Assembly (NCBI GenBank): GCA_035552195.1
Contig: DASZLU010000026.1
Coordinates: 186,001-250,000 of the forward strand
Length of the DNA stretch: 64,000 nt
Direction: 5' to 3'
DNA from: CAIKMD01 sp035552195
GTDB taxonomy: Bacteria; Pseudomonadota; Alphaproteobacteria; ATCC43930; CGMCC-115725
In this document: piece after piece, positions 1 through 9,100 of the stretch
Layout of the letters: each line of letters opens with the position of its first letter
Position numbering within the stretch: position 1 is the stretch's first letter
Notes under the pieces: generated by a model
The model's database searches: none
Told to the model about the DNA's origin: nothing
Seen by the model: the letters and a program-made list of their open reading frames with translations, nothing else
Position numbers and translations under genes: made by a program

Positions 1-1
1 C

Positions 2-367
2 GCGCAGTTTCTCGAGAAGCATCCGCGCGTCGGCCGTGTGCGCTATCCCGGGCTTGAAAGCCATCCGCAGCATGCGCTCGCGACGCAGCAGATGAGCGGC
101 TTCGGCACCGTCGTCACCCTGAATGTCGGGACCAGTAAAAGCGAGACATTCCGCTTCCTCAACGCGCTGAAGCTTGCGCGCATCTCGAACAATCTCGGTG
201 ACAGCAAGAGCCTGGTGACGCATCCGGCAACGACGACGCATCGCACGCTGAAGGCAGACGAGCGCGAGCGGCTCGGCATCACCGATGCGCTGATCCGTTT
301 CTCGGTCGGGTTGGAAGACGCGCAGGACCTGATCGACGATCTCGATCAGGCGCTGAAAGTTGTCTAG
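2..367 (+). CDS. C-terminal part of a MetZ/cystathionine-synthase-like PLP enzyme (partial)
   Basis: The window opens inside this gene; the reading frame is already open at base 2 and ends with TAG at 365-367. About 121 residues of the C-terminal domain are visible. The stretch GFGTVVTLNV, the segment around ISNNLGDSKSLVTHPATTTH and the end IRFSVGLEDAQDLIDDL are characteristic of the Cys/Met-metabolism PLP family (O-succinylhomoserine sulfhydrylase or cystathionine gamma-synthase type). The catalytic lysine lies upstream of the window. MetZ is favoured from general resemblance; cystathionine gamma-synthase or methionine gamma-lyase cannot be excluded. Convergent with the membrane-protein gene that follows. 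Confidence 0.85.
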   Translation, partial: AQFLEKHPRVGRVRYPGLESHPQHALATQQMSGFGTVVTLNVGTSKSETFRFLNALKLARISNNLGDSKSLVTHPATTTHRTLKADERERLGITDALIRFSVGLEDAQDLIDDLDQALKVV

Positions 368-404
368 ACGAAATGCGCCGTGTCGCTAAAGGCGCGGCGC
401 CCCA

Positions 405-860
405 TCACTGCGGATCGCAGCCGTCTTTCGGCGGCGACGGCTCGTCTTTGACGATCTCGCCGAACGCCCAAAGCCCCAGCCAGTAATAAACGAGCGCCAG
501 CCCGGCGAGGCCGAGGACCAAGGACGGGATCAGGACGACCGCGATGCTCTTCGCATCGCCCGACGGCGACGCGTTCGCCCCCCAGAGCAACCACACGAAA
601 GCGGCGACGATCGACACCACACCGGCCCCGAGGCCGATCTTGGCGCGTTCCCATGTCGCGCGCGTCATGCTGATGCGCACCGGTTGCGCCGGCAGCTTGT
701 GCGTGATTTTGAACGAAACGAGACAGCCGGCAATGAACAGCAAGCTGCAGACCGCCAGCCATTGCGGGTCGTAATTCTGCTGCTGCTGCGAGGCGTAAGA
801 GATCGCGATACCGCAGGCGACAAGAACGATCAGCGCCGGCGAAGGGTAGATACGAAGCAT
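405..860 (-). CDS. small integral membrane protein, function unknown
   Basis: A 151-residue protein with about four hydrophobic segments (near residues 8-24, 34-50, 75-93 and 106-131) and a short charged C-terminus ending KDEPSPPKDGCDPQ. The second and third hydrophobic stretches are separated by a basic loop rich in Arg/Lys, as expected for a cytoplasmic loop. No family was recognised. Hydrophobicity and charge pattern make it more credible than the longer arginine-rich frame on the same strand. It converges with the PLP-enzyme gene. Confidence 0.65.
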   Translation of the reverse strand: MLRIYPSPALIVLVACGIAISYASQQQQNYDPQWLAVCSLLFIAGCLVSFKITHKLPAQPVRISMTRATWERAKIGLGAGVVSIVAAFVWLLWGANASPSGDAKSIAVVLIPSLVLGLAGLALVYYWLGLWAFGEIVKDEPSPPKDGCDPQ

Positions 861-1068
861 CGATACGGTCGTCCTTTTTCCGCGACATGCAGGTGACGTG
901 AACGAGATGCTCGCAAAGCAGAATGAACAATTCGTTGCGCGCGGAGGCTTGTTGAAGCTTAACGGCCTTCAGTCTTGATCGAATCGATTTCGATAAATTT
1001 GTATCGATCACCCCCAAACCCTTCTCCGCGATGGGCCTGGGGCGATACTGCACCAACGAGAGTCATCG

Positions 1069-1087
1069 CCTCCCCCTTGAGGGGAGG
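1069..1087. terminator. CCTCCCC/GGGGAGG hairpin
   Basis: A perfect 7-bp stem with a 5-base loop lies just downstream of the minus-strand binding-protein gene. There is no long T-run. It resembles the short C-rich palindromes dispersed in many proteobacterial genomes, so it may be a repeat, a terminator or both. The rest of 861-1097 shows nothing else recognisable. Confidence 0.45.
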
Positions 1088-1097
1088 GTAGAGAGGG

Positions 1098-2189
1098 CTA
1101 CGGGCGCTGTGCGGGAATGAATTTTTTGGCGAGGGCGGCAGCTTCCTCGCGCGAGGCGATTGCCGCCTCGGATTGATCGGCGCCGTACAGCACGCCCGAC
1201 ACCGGAAAGCTCGCCGGATCGGGATGCGGCACGTCGAGACGGCGGCTGTTATGTCCGGTCTGGCCCCAATCGGTTTGGCCCGCTTTCGAGAGCAGCCAGT
1301 TGATATAGAGCTTCGCGGCGTTCGGATGCGGCGCGTGATCCATCATCGAGACGGTGCCGAAGCCAGTGCTCATCGTCGGATGCGGCAAATGCAGATCGAA
1401 GCCGGCGATGTTCTTGCCGAGCCCCTGTTGCTGGAATGGCCCGATCTCTTCGGCCGCGGTGCCGAGCCCGATCGGATATTGGCCGCGCACCAGAAATTCC
1501 GCTTCCTGGCGCGGGTTTGTGCTGTAGATGATCTTCTGCTCGGCATAGAGGCGCTGGAGGAAATCGGCGCCGAAATTATTCAAGAGCCGTTGGCCGACAC
1601 CGACACCTGCGCCGGGCAGGCGCGGATCGTCCCAGACGATTTTGTTCGCAAAGCGCGGGGCGAGCAAATCCTCATAAGTCTTGAGATCGTCGCGCGAGAC
1701 GAAATCCCAATTGACCATCACGGGCGCCGTGACCGTCGCCTCGAAGCCGAGGACGTAGCGCTTGGCCGAGTCCATCCAACCGAGATCGAGCCCGCCGAAC
1801 CAATCCTTATCGTCGGTGATTTCGGGCAGGAGGAAAGCGGGCCGCAGCGGCACAAACGCGGCGGCCGGCATCAAGGTTTGAAGGATCGAAGGCGTGCCGC
1901 CGACATAGACGTCCCAATTGTAGACGCCGGCGGAGCGCTCGCGCGTGATCTGCGGGATCGCGTCGCGTCCGCTCGAGCCGCTGAAGACGACTTTCACTTG
2001 CGGAAAGGCGCGGCGAAAGTCTTGCGCCAGGACCTGCTCGTAAAGCTTGCCTGGTCCGCCATGGACATCGACCTCGCCTTCGGCATTCGCCGCTGCGACG
2101 AGATCGTCCCAAGCCGACGCCGACGCGCGCTGCGTGCCGAGAACGAGAAGCAACGCGAACACGAGCGCCGTTGCGACGATGTGTTTCAT
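1098..2189 (-). CDS. extracellular solute-binding protein of the family-1/iron(III) type
   Basis: A 363-residue protein. The start at 2189 gives a clean signal peptide (MKHIVATALVFALLLVLG followed by an Ala-rich cleavage region); the frame is open further upstream but that extension is arginine-rich. Mature features are typical of type-2 periplasmic binding proteins related to Fbp/spermidine-binding proteins: GEVDVHGGPGK near the N-terminus, a central WDDPRLPGAG, and the segment PHPNAAKLYINWLLSKAGQ. It is the last gene of a minus-strand operon after two amidohydrolases, with an 8-base gap. No permease or ATPase gene is nearby. The ligand is unknown; iron or a small organic acid are possible. 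Confidence 0.85.
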   Translation of the reverse strand: MKHIVATALVFALLLVLGTQRASASAWDDLVAAANAEGEVDVHGGPGKLYEQVLAQDFRRAFPQVKVVFSGSSGRDAIPQITRERSAGVYNWDVYVGGTPSILQTLMPAAAFVPLRPAFLLPEITDDKDWFGGLDLGWMDSAKRYVLGFEATVTAPVMVNWDFVSRDDLKTYEDLLAPRFANKIVWDDPRLPGAGVGVGQRLLNNFGADFLQRLYAEQKIIYSTNPRQEAEFLVRGQYPIGLGTAAEEIGPFQQQGLGKNIAGFDLHLPHPTMSTGFGTVSMMDHAPHPNAAKLYINWLLSKAGQTDWGQTGHNSRRLDVPHPDPASFPVSGVLYGADQSEAAIASREEAAALAKKFIPAQRP

Positions 2190-2197
2190 AGGTGACC

Positions 2198-3162
2198 TCA
2201 AGCGAAACGCGGCAACAGCTTCAGCGCATTCGTCCGCTCGATCGCGGCGAGCTCCGCGGCGGAAAAGCCGCAATCGGCGACGCGCTGCACTTGATCGACG
2301 CAGCCGGCGCCGTAAGGGTAATCGGTGCCGAAAAGGATCTGCGCATTAGGGACGATGTTACGCAAGGCACTGACTGGCCCGGGATGCGCGGTCTGGGCGA
2401 GATCGTAATAGAAGCGCGTCAGCTCATGCATCATGCCGTTCGGCATCGCCGCTTCCATCGCGGCTTTGTCACGGCCGCTGAAATCGATGAAGCGCTGGAT
2501 CAGATAAGGCATCGTCCCGCCGGCGTGGCAGAAGATGTAGCGGATGTCGGGATAGCGTGCCGCCGCGCCGCCGAAGACGAGGCTGGCGATGGTGCGCGTC
2601 GTGTCGGTGCCGTATTCGACGATCGCGTCCGCGATGTCGGGTTGCAGATTGCTGCAGCAAACACATGAGGTCGGATGGACGAAGACGACCGCCTTGCGGC
2701 GGTTGAGCTCTTCGAGGATGGGCGCGAATTTTTGATCGCCCAGAAATTTGCCCCGCTGCTCTCGTAATCCGTATAGACGCCGATGCCGTCTGCCTTGAGC
2801 TGGTCGAGGGCATAGGCGATTTCCTTGAGACTGGCATCGACATCGGGCAGCGGCAGCGCGGCGAACAGGCCGAAGCGTGTCGGCTTGTCCTGCACCATTT
2901 TGGCGCCGGCATCGTTGCATTGCCGCGCCAGCTTGCCTGCGGCCGCGTCGTTGCCGAAATGGATGCCCGGCGTCGTCACGGAGACCAGGGCGGCCGCAAT
3001 CTCCGCCGCATCCATCTGATCGAGCGAGTGTTGCTCGGTCCATTTCGCGATCGGCGGTTGATAGCCCGGCGCCGGGCAGGCACTGCCCAGCGCGCTCAGC
3101 GCGTCCTTATAAATCTGCGGGACGAAGTGATGATGGACGTCGATGCGGTGTGGCGACGGCAT
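2198..3162 (-). pseudogene. amidohydrolase (ACMSD-like), frameshifted
   Basis: The gene starts at 3162 (MPSPHRIDVHHHFVP) in one frame and continues after about residue 135 in another frame that ends at 2198 with LKLLPRFA. The two halves together match the intact neighbour at 3168-4112 along its whole length. The break lies at the CCCC run 2751-2754: the first frame reads SSG just before it, while the second resumes with KFLGDQKFAPILEELNRRKA. One missing base would restore a gene of about 321 codons. Metal-ligand motifs DVHHHF, CHAGGTMP and FGTDYPY are kept. The family contains aminocarboxymuconate-semialdehyde decarboxylase and related decarboxylases. Either a recent pseudogene or a homopolymer error. 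Confidence 0.85.
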
Positions 3163-3167
3163 ACAGA

Positions 3168-4112
3168 TCAGGTTTTGATCAGCTTGGCGAGGTTCGGCAA
3201 CAGGCGCAGCGCGTTGCGGTGATCGATGCCGATCATCTCGTCCGTGCTGAGGCCGGCGCCGGCGACGCCGTCGACGTGCTCGATCGAGAGACGATAGGGA
3301 TAATCGGTGCCGAAGACGATGCGATCGGCGCCGGCCACGGCCTTGAGGGCGCCGAGCGCGACGCCGTTCGAGGCCTGTGCCGTGTCGTAATAGAATCGCT
3401 TCAACTCGTGCATCAAGCCGTTTGGCAGCTTCGCCGCGACATGCGGGATCTTGGCAAGGTTGACCATGCGCTCGATGAGGAACGGCATCGTTCCACCGGC
3501 ATGTGACCAGATCCACTCGATGTTGGGGTAACGCGTGCTCGAGCCGGTGAAGATCAGGCTGTTGATGGCGCGTGTCGTGTCGGTGCCGTATTCGATCACC
3601 GATTCGTTGACCTCGGGGATGAGGTCCATGCAGCATGCCGCGGCGTGCGGATGGACATAGACGATCGCCTTGCGGCGATTGAGCTCTTCGAAAAGCGGAT
3701 TGAAGTCGCTGTGACCGAGCCAGCGGTCGCCATAGCTGGTGAACATGCAGATGCCGTCGGCTTTGAGCGTATCGAGCGCATATTCGACCTCTTTCAGCGA
3801 GCCTTCGACATCCGGCCACGGGATCGCGGCGAAAAGACCGAAGCGCCCGGGACGATTGCGGATCATCTCCATGGCGTAATCATTGCAGAGCCGCGACAGT
3901 TTCCGTGCTTCCTCGACATGCCCGAAATAAAGACCGGGCGTGGTGATCGAGACGAGCGCGATCTGCGTCCCGGCTTTGTCCATGTCGTCGATCGAATTCT
4001 GGATGGACCAGCTCTGCATGACCGGTTGCATGGGCCGCTTTTTGTTCATCTCGTCGCGATAGGCGGGCGGCACGAAATGATGATGAACGTCGATACGGGT
4101 GAGCGCGGCCAT
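3168..4112 (-). CDS. amidohydrolase of the ACMSD/amidohydrolase_2 family
   Basis: A 314-residue metal-dependent TIM-barrel enzyme. The start at 4112 follows a strong ribosome site (GGGGAGG) at the usual spacing; the frame extends upstream but without support. Motifs: N-terminal HxH within DVHHHFVPP, WSHAGGTMP near residue 190 (metal histidine) and FGTDYPYR near residue 275 (metal aspartate). It is the first gene of an operon with its frameshifted paralogue (5-base gap) and a binding protein. The family decarboxylates or hydrolyses aromatic or short carboxylic substrates; the substrate here is unknown. It is divergent from the binding-protein gene at 4228. Confidence 0.88.
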   Translation of the reverse strand: MAALTRIDVHHHFVPPAYRDEMNKKRPMQPVMQSWSIQNSIDDMDKAGTQIALVSITTPGLYFGHVEEARKLSRLCNDYAMEMIRNRPGRFGLFAAIPWPDVEGSLKEVEYALDTLKADGICMFTSYGDRWLGHSDFNPLFEELNRRKAIVYVHPHAAACCMDLIPEVNESVIEYGTDTTRAINSLIFTGSSTRYPNIEWIWSHAGGTMPFLIERMVNLAKIPHVAAKLPNGLMHELKRFYYDTAQASNGVALGALKAVAGADRIVFGTDYPYRLSIEHVDGVAGAGLSTDEMIGIDHRNALRLLPNLAKLIKT

Positions 4113-4227
4113 GAATTCCTCCCCAGGATTTTCAGCGTCGCCCACCTTACCGGCGGGGCCGCGTCGCGACAATGGATTGCCGAGCCGCGCCAAATGCGGT
4201 TAGCTATTGGGCGACGGGGAGGAAAGA

Positions 4228-5244
4228 ATGAAAGCAAAAGCCATTATCGGGGCGGTCTTTGTCGCCGCAATGATCGCGAGCGCGGCGAACGCCGAGCCGG
4301 TGCGTATCCGCATCGGCTGGGCGCAGGTGCCGACCCAGATGACGCCGCTGGTCGCCGAGCTGGCGAAAACCCATCCCGCGCTCTTCCCCAATCTCAACAA
4401 GACCTATACCTACGAGCCAATGCGCTTTCAGGGCTCGCCCCCGCAAATCCAGGCTTTTGCCGCGAGCGAGATCGAGGTCGCCGCTTACGGGCCATCCGCG
4501 CTTGCCCTCTCGGTGACCAACGCGCATCTCGATCCGCGCGTGATCGCCGATATTGCGCAGGACGGTTCCAGCCATGGTTTCTATTCGACTTGGTGGGCGG
4601 TGCGTAAGGACGGCCCGATCAAGACGCTCGCCGATCTCAAGGGGCATACCGTCATCGTCAATGCCAAAGGCGCGACCACCGACATGCTGCTCCGCAAGAT
4701 GACGCGCAACAGCGGCGTCGCCGATACCGACTTCACGGAAATCGAAGCCGACTTCACCAACATGCTGCCGATGCTCGAAGCCGGCAAAGGCGATGCCGCG
4801 CCGGTGATGGCGCAGTTCAGCCACGATTTCGAGGCGACCGGCCACTACCGTACGTTGTTCACGACGACCGACGCGGTTGGCGGTGACGACGAGACGCTGT
4901 TCTGGGTAATGAAAGCCGATTTCATCAAGGCGAACCGTCCGGCGATCGTCGACATGCTAACGGATCATATGGCGGCGATCCGCTGGTTCCTCGATCCGGC
5001 CAACCGCAACGATGCGCTTGCGATAACGCATGATTTCACCAAGCAATCGCTGCAATCGCTCGATTACGCCTTCACCAAGGACGACGTCTACCGCTCGCCC
5101 GATCTGATGCCGGTGATTCCGCCGATCCAGAAAGATATCGATATCGCGGTGAGTATGAAGATGCTGCCGGCATCGATCGATGTATCCAAATACGTCGATG
5201 TGTCGATGGTCGCGGAGGCGGCGAAGCGCTTTCCGCCCAAGTGA
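4228..5244 (+). CDS. NitT/TauT-type ABC substrate-binding protein
   Basis: A 338-residue protein with a signal peptide (MKAKAIIGAVFVAAMIASA, cleavage near AANA-EP). The start at 4228 is preceded by GGGGAGG. Motifs of the sulfonate/nitrate/taurine binding family: RIGWAQVPTQ at the mature N-terminus, IEVAAYGPSALALSV, and IKTLADLKGHTVIVNAKGATTD in the middle. It is divergent from the amidohydrolase operon; both promoters must lie in 4113-4227. No cognate permease or ATPase gene is present, so it is an orphan binding protein, perhaps delivering the substrate metabolised by the amidohydrolases (inference). Confidence 0.85.
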   Translation: MKAKAIIGAVFVAAMIASAANAEPVRIRIGWAQVPTQMTPLVAELAKTHPALFPNLNKTYTYEPMRFQGSPPQIQAFAASEIEVAAYGPSALALSVTNAHLDPRVIADIAQDGSSHGFYSTWWAVRKDGPIKTLADLKGHTVIVNAKGATTDMLLRKMTRNSGVADTDFTEIEADFTNMLPMLEAGKGDAAPVMAQFSHDFEATGHYRTLFTTTDAVGGDDETLFWVMKADFIKANRPAIVDMLTDHMAAIRWFLDPANRNDALAITHDFTKQSLQSLDYAFTKDDVYRSPDLMPVIPPIQKDIDIAVSMKMLPASIDVSKYVDVSMVAEAAKRFPPK

Positions 5245-5367
5245 CGAGCGCGATCCGACGGGCCGCCGCCGCTAGAAAGCCATAATCGGGCCGCAGGAAA
5301 TACGCAGCACCTCAGTACCATCGTCGGCGCGCGACGCCTTCGTCGTGTCGGATTGAGGAGCGATTTC

Positions 5368-5712
5368 ATGACAAAGGGGTTTGCAACGCCGATCGCACGT
5401 CGGCTCGCCATCGTCGGTGGCGCGCTGATCGCGGCCAGCACGCTTGTCGGTTGCGTCGTCGAGCAGCCACGGCCGGTCGAACGCATCGTCGTTACGCGGC
5501 CGGCGCCGCCGCCGCCGCGCGCCGAATTCCAGCCGCCGCCGCCGAACGAGCGCGCGGTATGGGATCCGGGTCACTGGAACTGGAACGGCCGCGAATATGC
5601 TTGGATCGGCGGCCGCTATATCGAGCGGCCGAACGTCGCGATGCGCTGGGAGCCCGGCCATTGGGTGCAGCAAGGCGGCGGCTGGACCTGGGTCGAAGGC
5701 AGCTGGCGCTAG
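5368..5712 (+). CDS. proline-rich lipoprotein with YxWxGGxW-type repeats
   Basis: A 114-residue protein. The start at 5368 (MTKGFATP) has GAGGAG upstream. The signal peptide ends in a lipobox LVGC near residue 29, so it is probably a lipoprotein. A Pro-rich segment follows (APPPPRAEFQPPPP), then repeated aromatic motifs: WDPGHWNWNGREYAWIGG, YIERP and WEPGHWVQQGGGWTWVEGSW. This pattern belongs to the YXWXGXW repeat family, common in proteobacterial envelope proteins of unknown function. Convergent with the response regulator gene. Confidence 0.8.
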   Translation: MTKGFATPIARRLAIVGGALIAASTLVGCVVEQPRPVERIVVTRPAPPPPRAEFQPPPPNERAVWDPGHWNWNGREYAWIGGRYIERPNVAMRWEPGHWVQQGGGWTWVEGSWR

Positions 5713-5742
5713 ACGAGCTCACGTGGTGCGCGGCAGCGCCGT

Positions 5743-6165
5743 TCAGGCCGCGGCGGGTCGTGGCCGGTGCGTCATCCAGTATTCGACACGCTCGCGCAGC
5801 TTCGCGATCGAATAGGGCTTCACGATGAAATCGTTGCCGCCGGCGCCAAGCCCGGCCTCGACGTCTTCGGCGGTCTTGCGCGCGGTCAGGAACGCGATCG
5901 GCAGCTGCTCGAGCCCGGCGATGCGGCGAATACGGCGGCAGGTTTCGAAGCCATCGATCGGTTCCATCTCGATGTCGAGGAGGAGGAGCTTCGGCGTGAT
6001 GCGGCCGAGCATCGTGAGGCATTCATGCCCGTTCGTGGCGGCGACGAAAGTATAGCCGCCTGCCTCGATCGCGCGTTTCAGGAAATGCAGATTCTCGGGC
6101 GTGTCGTCGACGCCCATGATGATCTTTGACTTGGTGGTCAGTGCATTGCGTGGATCGTCGATCAT
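5743..6165 (-). CDS. single-domain response regulator (CheY-like)
   Basis: A 140-residue receiver domain with no output domain. The phosphoacceptor is D64 in LLLLDIEM, the acidic pair D20-D21 sits in MGVDDTPEN, T94 in FLTA is the switch threonine and K116 lies in FIVKPYS. An AAGGG ribosome site precedes the ATG. It follows the hybrid kinase gene on the same strand by 30 bases, so the two are probably co-transcribed and it may receive phosphate from the kinase's C-terminal Hpt-like domain. Confidence 0.92.
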   Translation of the reverse strand: MIDDPRNALTTKSKIIMGVDDTPENLHFLKRAIEAGGYTFVAATNGHECLTMLGRITPKLLLLDIEMEPIDGFETCRRIRRIAGLEQLPIAFLTARKTAEDVEAGLGAGGNDFIVKPYSIAKLRERVEYWMTHRPRPAAA

Positions 6166-6195
6166 TCCCTTATCCTCGTCTCGGACTTTGTCGTC

Positions 6196-9100
6196 TCAGG
6201 CGGCGCGCGGCCGCGCTATCAGTTGCCGCAGCTCGGTGCAAGCGGCATGGGTGGCCTCGGTGAGCTCTTTCGCGAGCGTGGCGGCGCGGGGCGCATCGCC
6301 GACCTTGGCCGCGGCTTCGAGCGCGGCAGCGCATTCCGACACGCGCATTGCGCCGATATTGCCGGCGACGCTGATCACGCAATGCGCGACGCTTTTCCCT
6401 TGCGCGAGATCGCCCGCGGCGGTGTGCCGCGCGATCTCCGTCGCATAGCCTTCGATTCCGGCGATGTAGTCGGTGAGGAAGTTCGGCGCGTCATCGCCTG
6501 AAAGGATCGAGAGCAGGCTCTCGAATATCTCGCGATCGATCGCGCCGACGGGCGTGGTCGGGACGGTCTCGGCCACCGCGCCCGGATTTCCCGCGGCGGC
6601 GCGCGGCGTGTATTTCGACAGCTTCTCCAAGAGAAGATCGCGCTGGATCGGCTTCGATACATAGTCGCTCATGCCGGCGGCGAGATATTCCTCGCGCGCG
6701 CCCGCCATCGCATGGGCGGTCAGGGCGATGATGGGCACCGCGCCTTTGGGCGCCGGCAGAGCGCGGATCTGCTTCGTCGCCTGAACGCCGTCGAGTTCCG
6801 GCATCTGCACGTCCATCAGGACGATGTCGTAATCGGCTTGGCGCACGGCATCGATCGCCTCTTTGCCGTTCTGGGCCAAGTCAACCTCGTATCCGGCCTT
6901 CTTGAGGAGCGCAATGGCGAATTGCTGGTTGAAGCGATTGTCCTCGGCAAGAAGGATCTTGAGCGCCCGCCCGGGCGCGGGCACCGGCGCCGGCGGCACA
7001 GGGCTTGGCGCAATCGATTCTGCGGGCACCGGCGCGGCGCCGGGCTGCGCCGACGCGGCTTCCGTTTCCGCCGGCGGCATATAAAGCCGGGCGAGACAAT
7101 CGAGCAGCTCATGCTGGCGTAGCGGCTTCTCGAGTACGGCATCGAACATGCGCTGCGCGTCCGCGCCGAGGCTGTAGCGGCCGCCCGATGAATTGAGCAC
7201 CAGCTTCACAGCGCTCAGCCGTGGTGTCTCGCGGATCCGTGCTGCGAGCTCCTCGCCGGATATGCCGGGCATCATCTGGTCGACGAACGCGAGTTGATAG
7301 GGCTTGCCCCGACATGCCGCGCGCTCGAACTCCGCGAGCGCGGCGAAGCCGTCTTCGACACACTGCACGTCGAGCCCTGTCGTCCGCAACTGGCGCGCGA
7401 GAATGTCGCGATTCATCGCGATATCGTCGACCAGAAGCGCGCGCAAGCCCTTGAGCTCGGCAATGAGGCCGGTGCGGTCGGGGACGCGATGAGCGCTCGG
7501 TGCGAGCGCGAGCTCGAACGAGAATGTCGAGCCGACACCGGGCTCGCTCGTCACCGCGATCGCGCCGCCCATCAACTCGATGAGCTGCTTGGAGATCGCG
7601 AGGCCGAGCCCGGTACCGCCATAGCGGCGGGTGACCGAGCTGTCCGCCTGAGTGAACTTTTCGAATAGCTTGGCGCTGGTCTCGGGCGTCATGCCGATGC
7701 CCGTGTCGGTCACGGCAAAGCGCAGCGCGCTCGCGCCATCGCCCGGACGGGTGACCCGCATCACCTCGACGGAGACGCAACCCTGCTCGGTGAATTTGAT
7801 CGCGTTGCCGAGCAGATTGACGAGGACTTGGCGCAGCCGGTTGGGGTCGCCGCGGAAATTCTGCCGCGCCTCCGGCTCGATGAAGACGCCGAGTTCGATC
7901 CCCTTGTCGTGCGCCTTCGTCGCCAGCAGCACCACCGCGCCCTCGACGGTATTGGCGAGATCGAAATCGATCGATTCGATTTCGACCTTGCCGGCTTCAA
8001 GCTTCGAGACGTCGAGGATATCGTTGATGAGGGTAAGCAACGCCTCACCCGATTCGTTGACGATCTGGGCGAAGCGAAGCTGCTCGTCGCTGAGCGGCGT
8101 CTCGATCAGCAATCCGGTCATGCCGAGGATCGCGTTCATCGGGGTGCGAATCTCGTGGCTCATATTGGCGAGGAATTCGGATTTCGCTTTGCTCGCTGCC
8201 TCGGCTTGCTCCTTCGCGATCGCGAGGGCGGCCTGCAACCGGCGCTGCTGCTCCTCTGCTTCCTTTTCCAACGTGATGTCGCTGAAGATACCGACACGGC
8301 GCCGCAGCTTGCCGGAATCGTCGCGCATATTTTCGGCCGCATGCCGCAGCCAGCGAATGGCGCCGTCAGGACGAATGACGCGGATCTCGATCGGCGTGCA
8401 AGAGCCGCCAACGATAGTGCCCGCGAGGTCCTTCGAGATATAGGCGGCAAAGCGCTCACGATCCTCGGGATGGATCGAGCCCATCAGCTCTTCGCGTCTC
8501 GGCGCGGGAGCCGACGGATCGCGCCCGAAGATACGGTAGAGCTCCTCGGACCAAGTGATCTCACCGCTCACACCGTCAAGCTCCATGCTGCCGGTCTGGG
8601 CGACGCGCTGCGCGATGAGCAGATGCTCTTGCCGGTCGCGGAGCTCCTCGGCGAGCTGGCGGAGCTGCGCTTGCTGGAATCTGTCGCGCGCCCTCGCCTC
8701 ATGCGCTTTGGTCACGTCCTGGAACGTGCCGACGCGACGTCGTGGCTTGTTATGCTCGTCGAAGATCGTGTCGGAAATATTGCGCAGCCAGCGCGTACGC
8801 CCGTCGGCCAGGAGGACACGATGCTCGAATGGCTCGGTCTTGCGACCGGTCTCGGCCACGGCCATGAATTCGAGAAATTTCGGCCGATCGTCGGGATGGA
8901 TCTTCGCCAGGAACGCTTCTTTAGTTAGCGTGTGAGTGTCCGGCCCGAGATCGAACAACCGTCGTGCTTCGTCCGACCAGACCACTTCGCCGGTCGCGAG
9001 ATCGCGATCAATGCTGCCAGTGGCCGAAACGTGCTGTGCAATGGCAAGGTGTTCTTTCCCGCGCTTGAGCTCCTCGGCCATATCGCGCAGCTGCGCCGCT

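Noticed and set aside
364..1056. Minus-strand 230-codon frame near the left end
   Set aside because: Arg-rich shadow; the membrane-protein frame at 405-860 is the better candidate.
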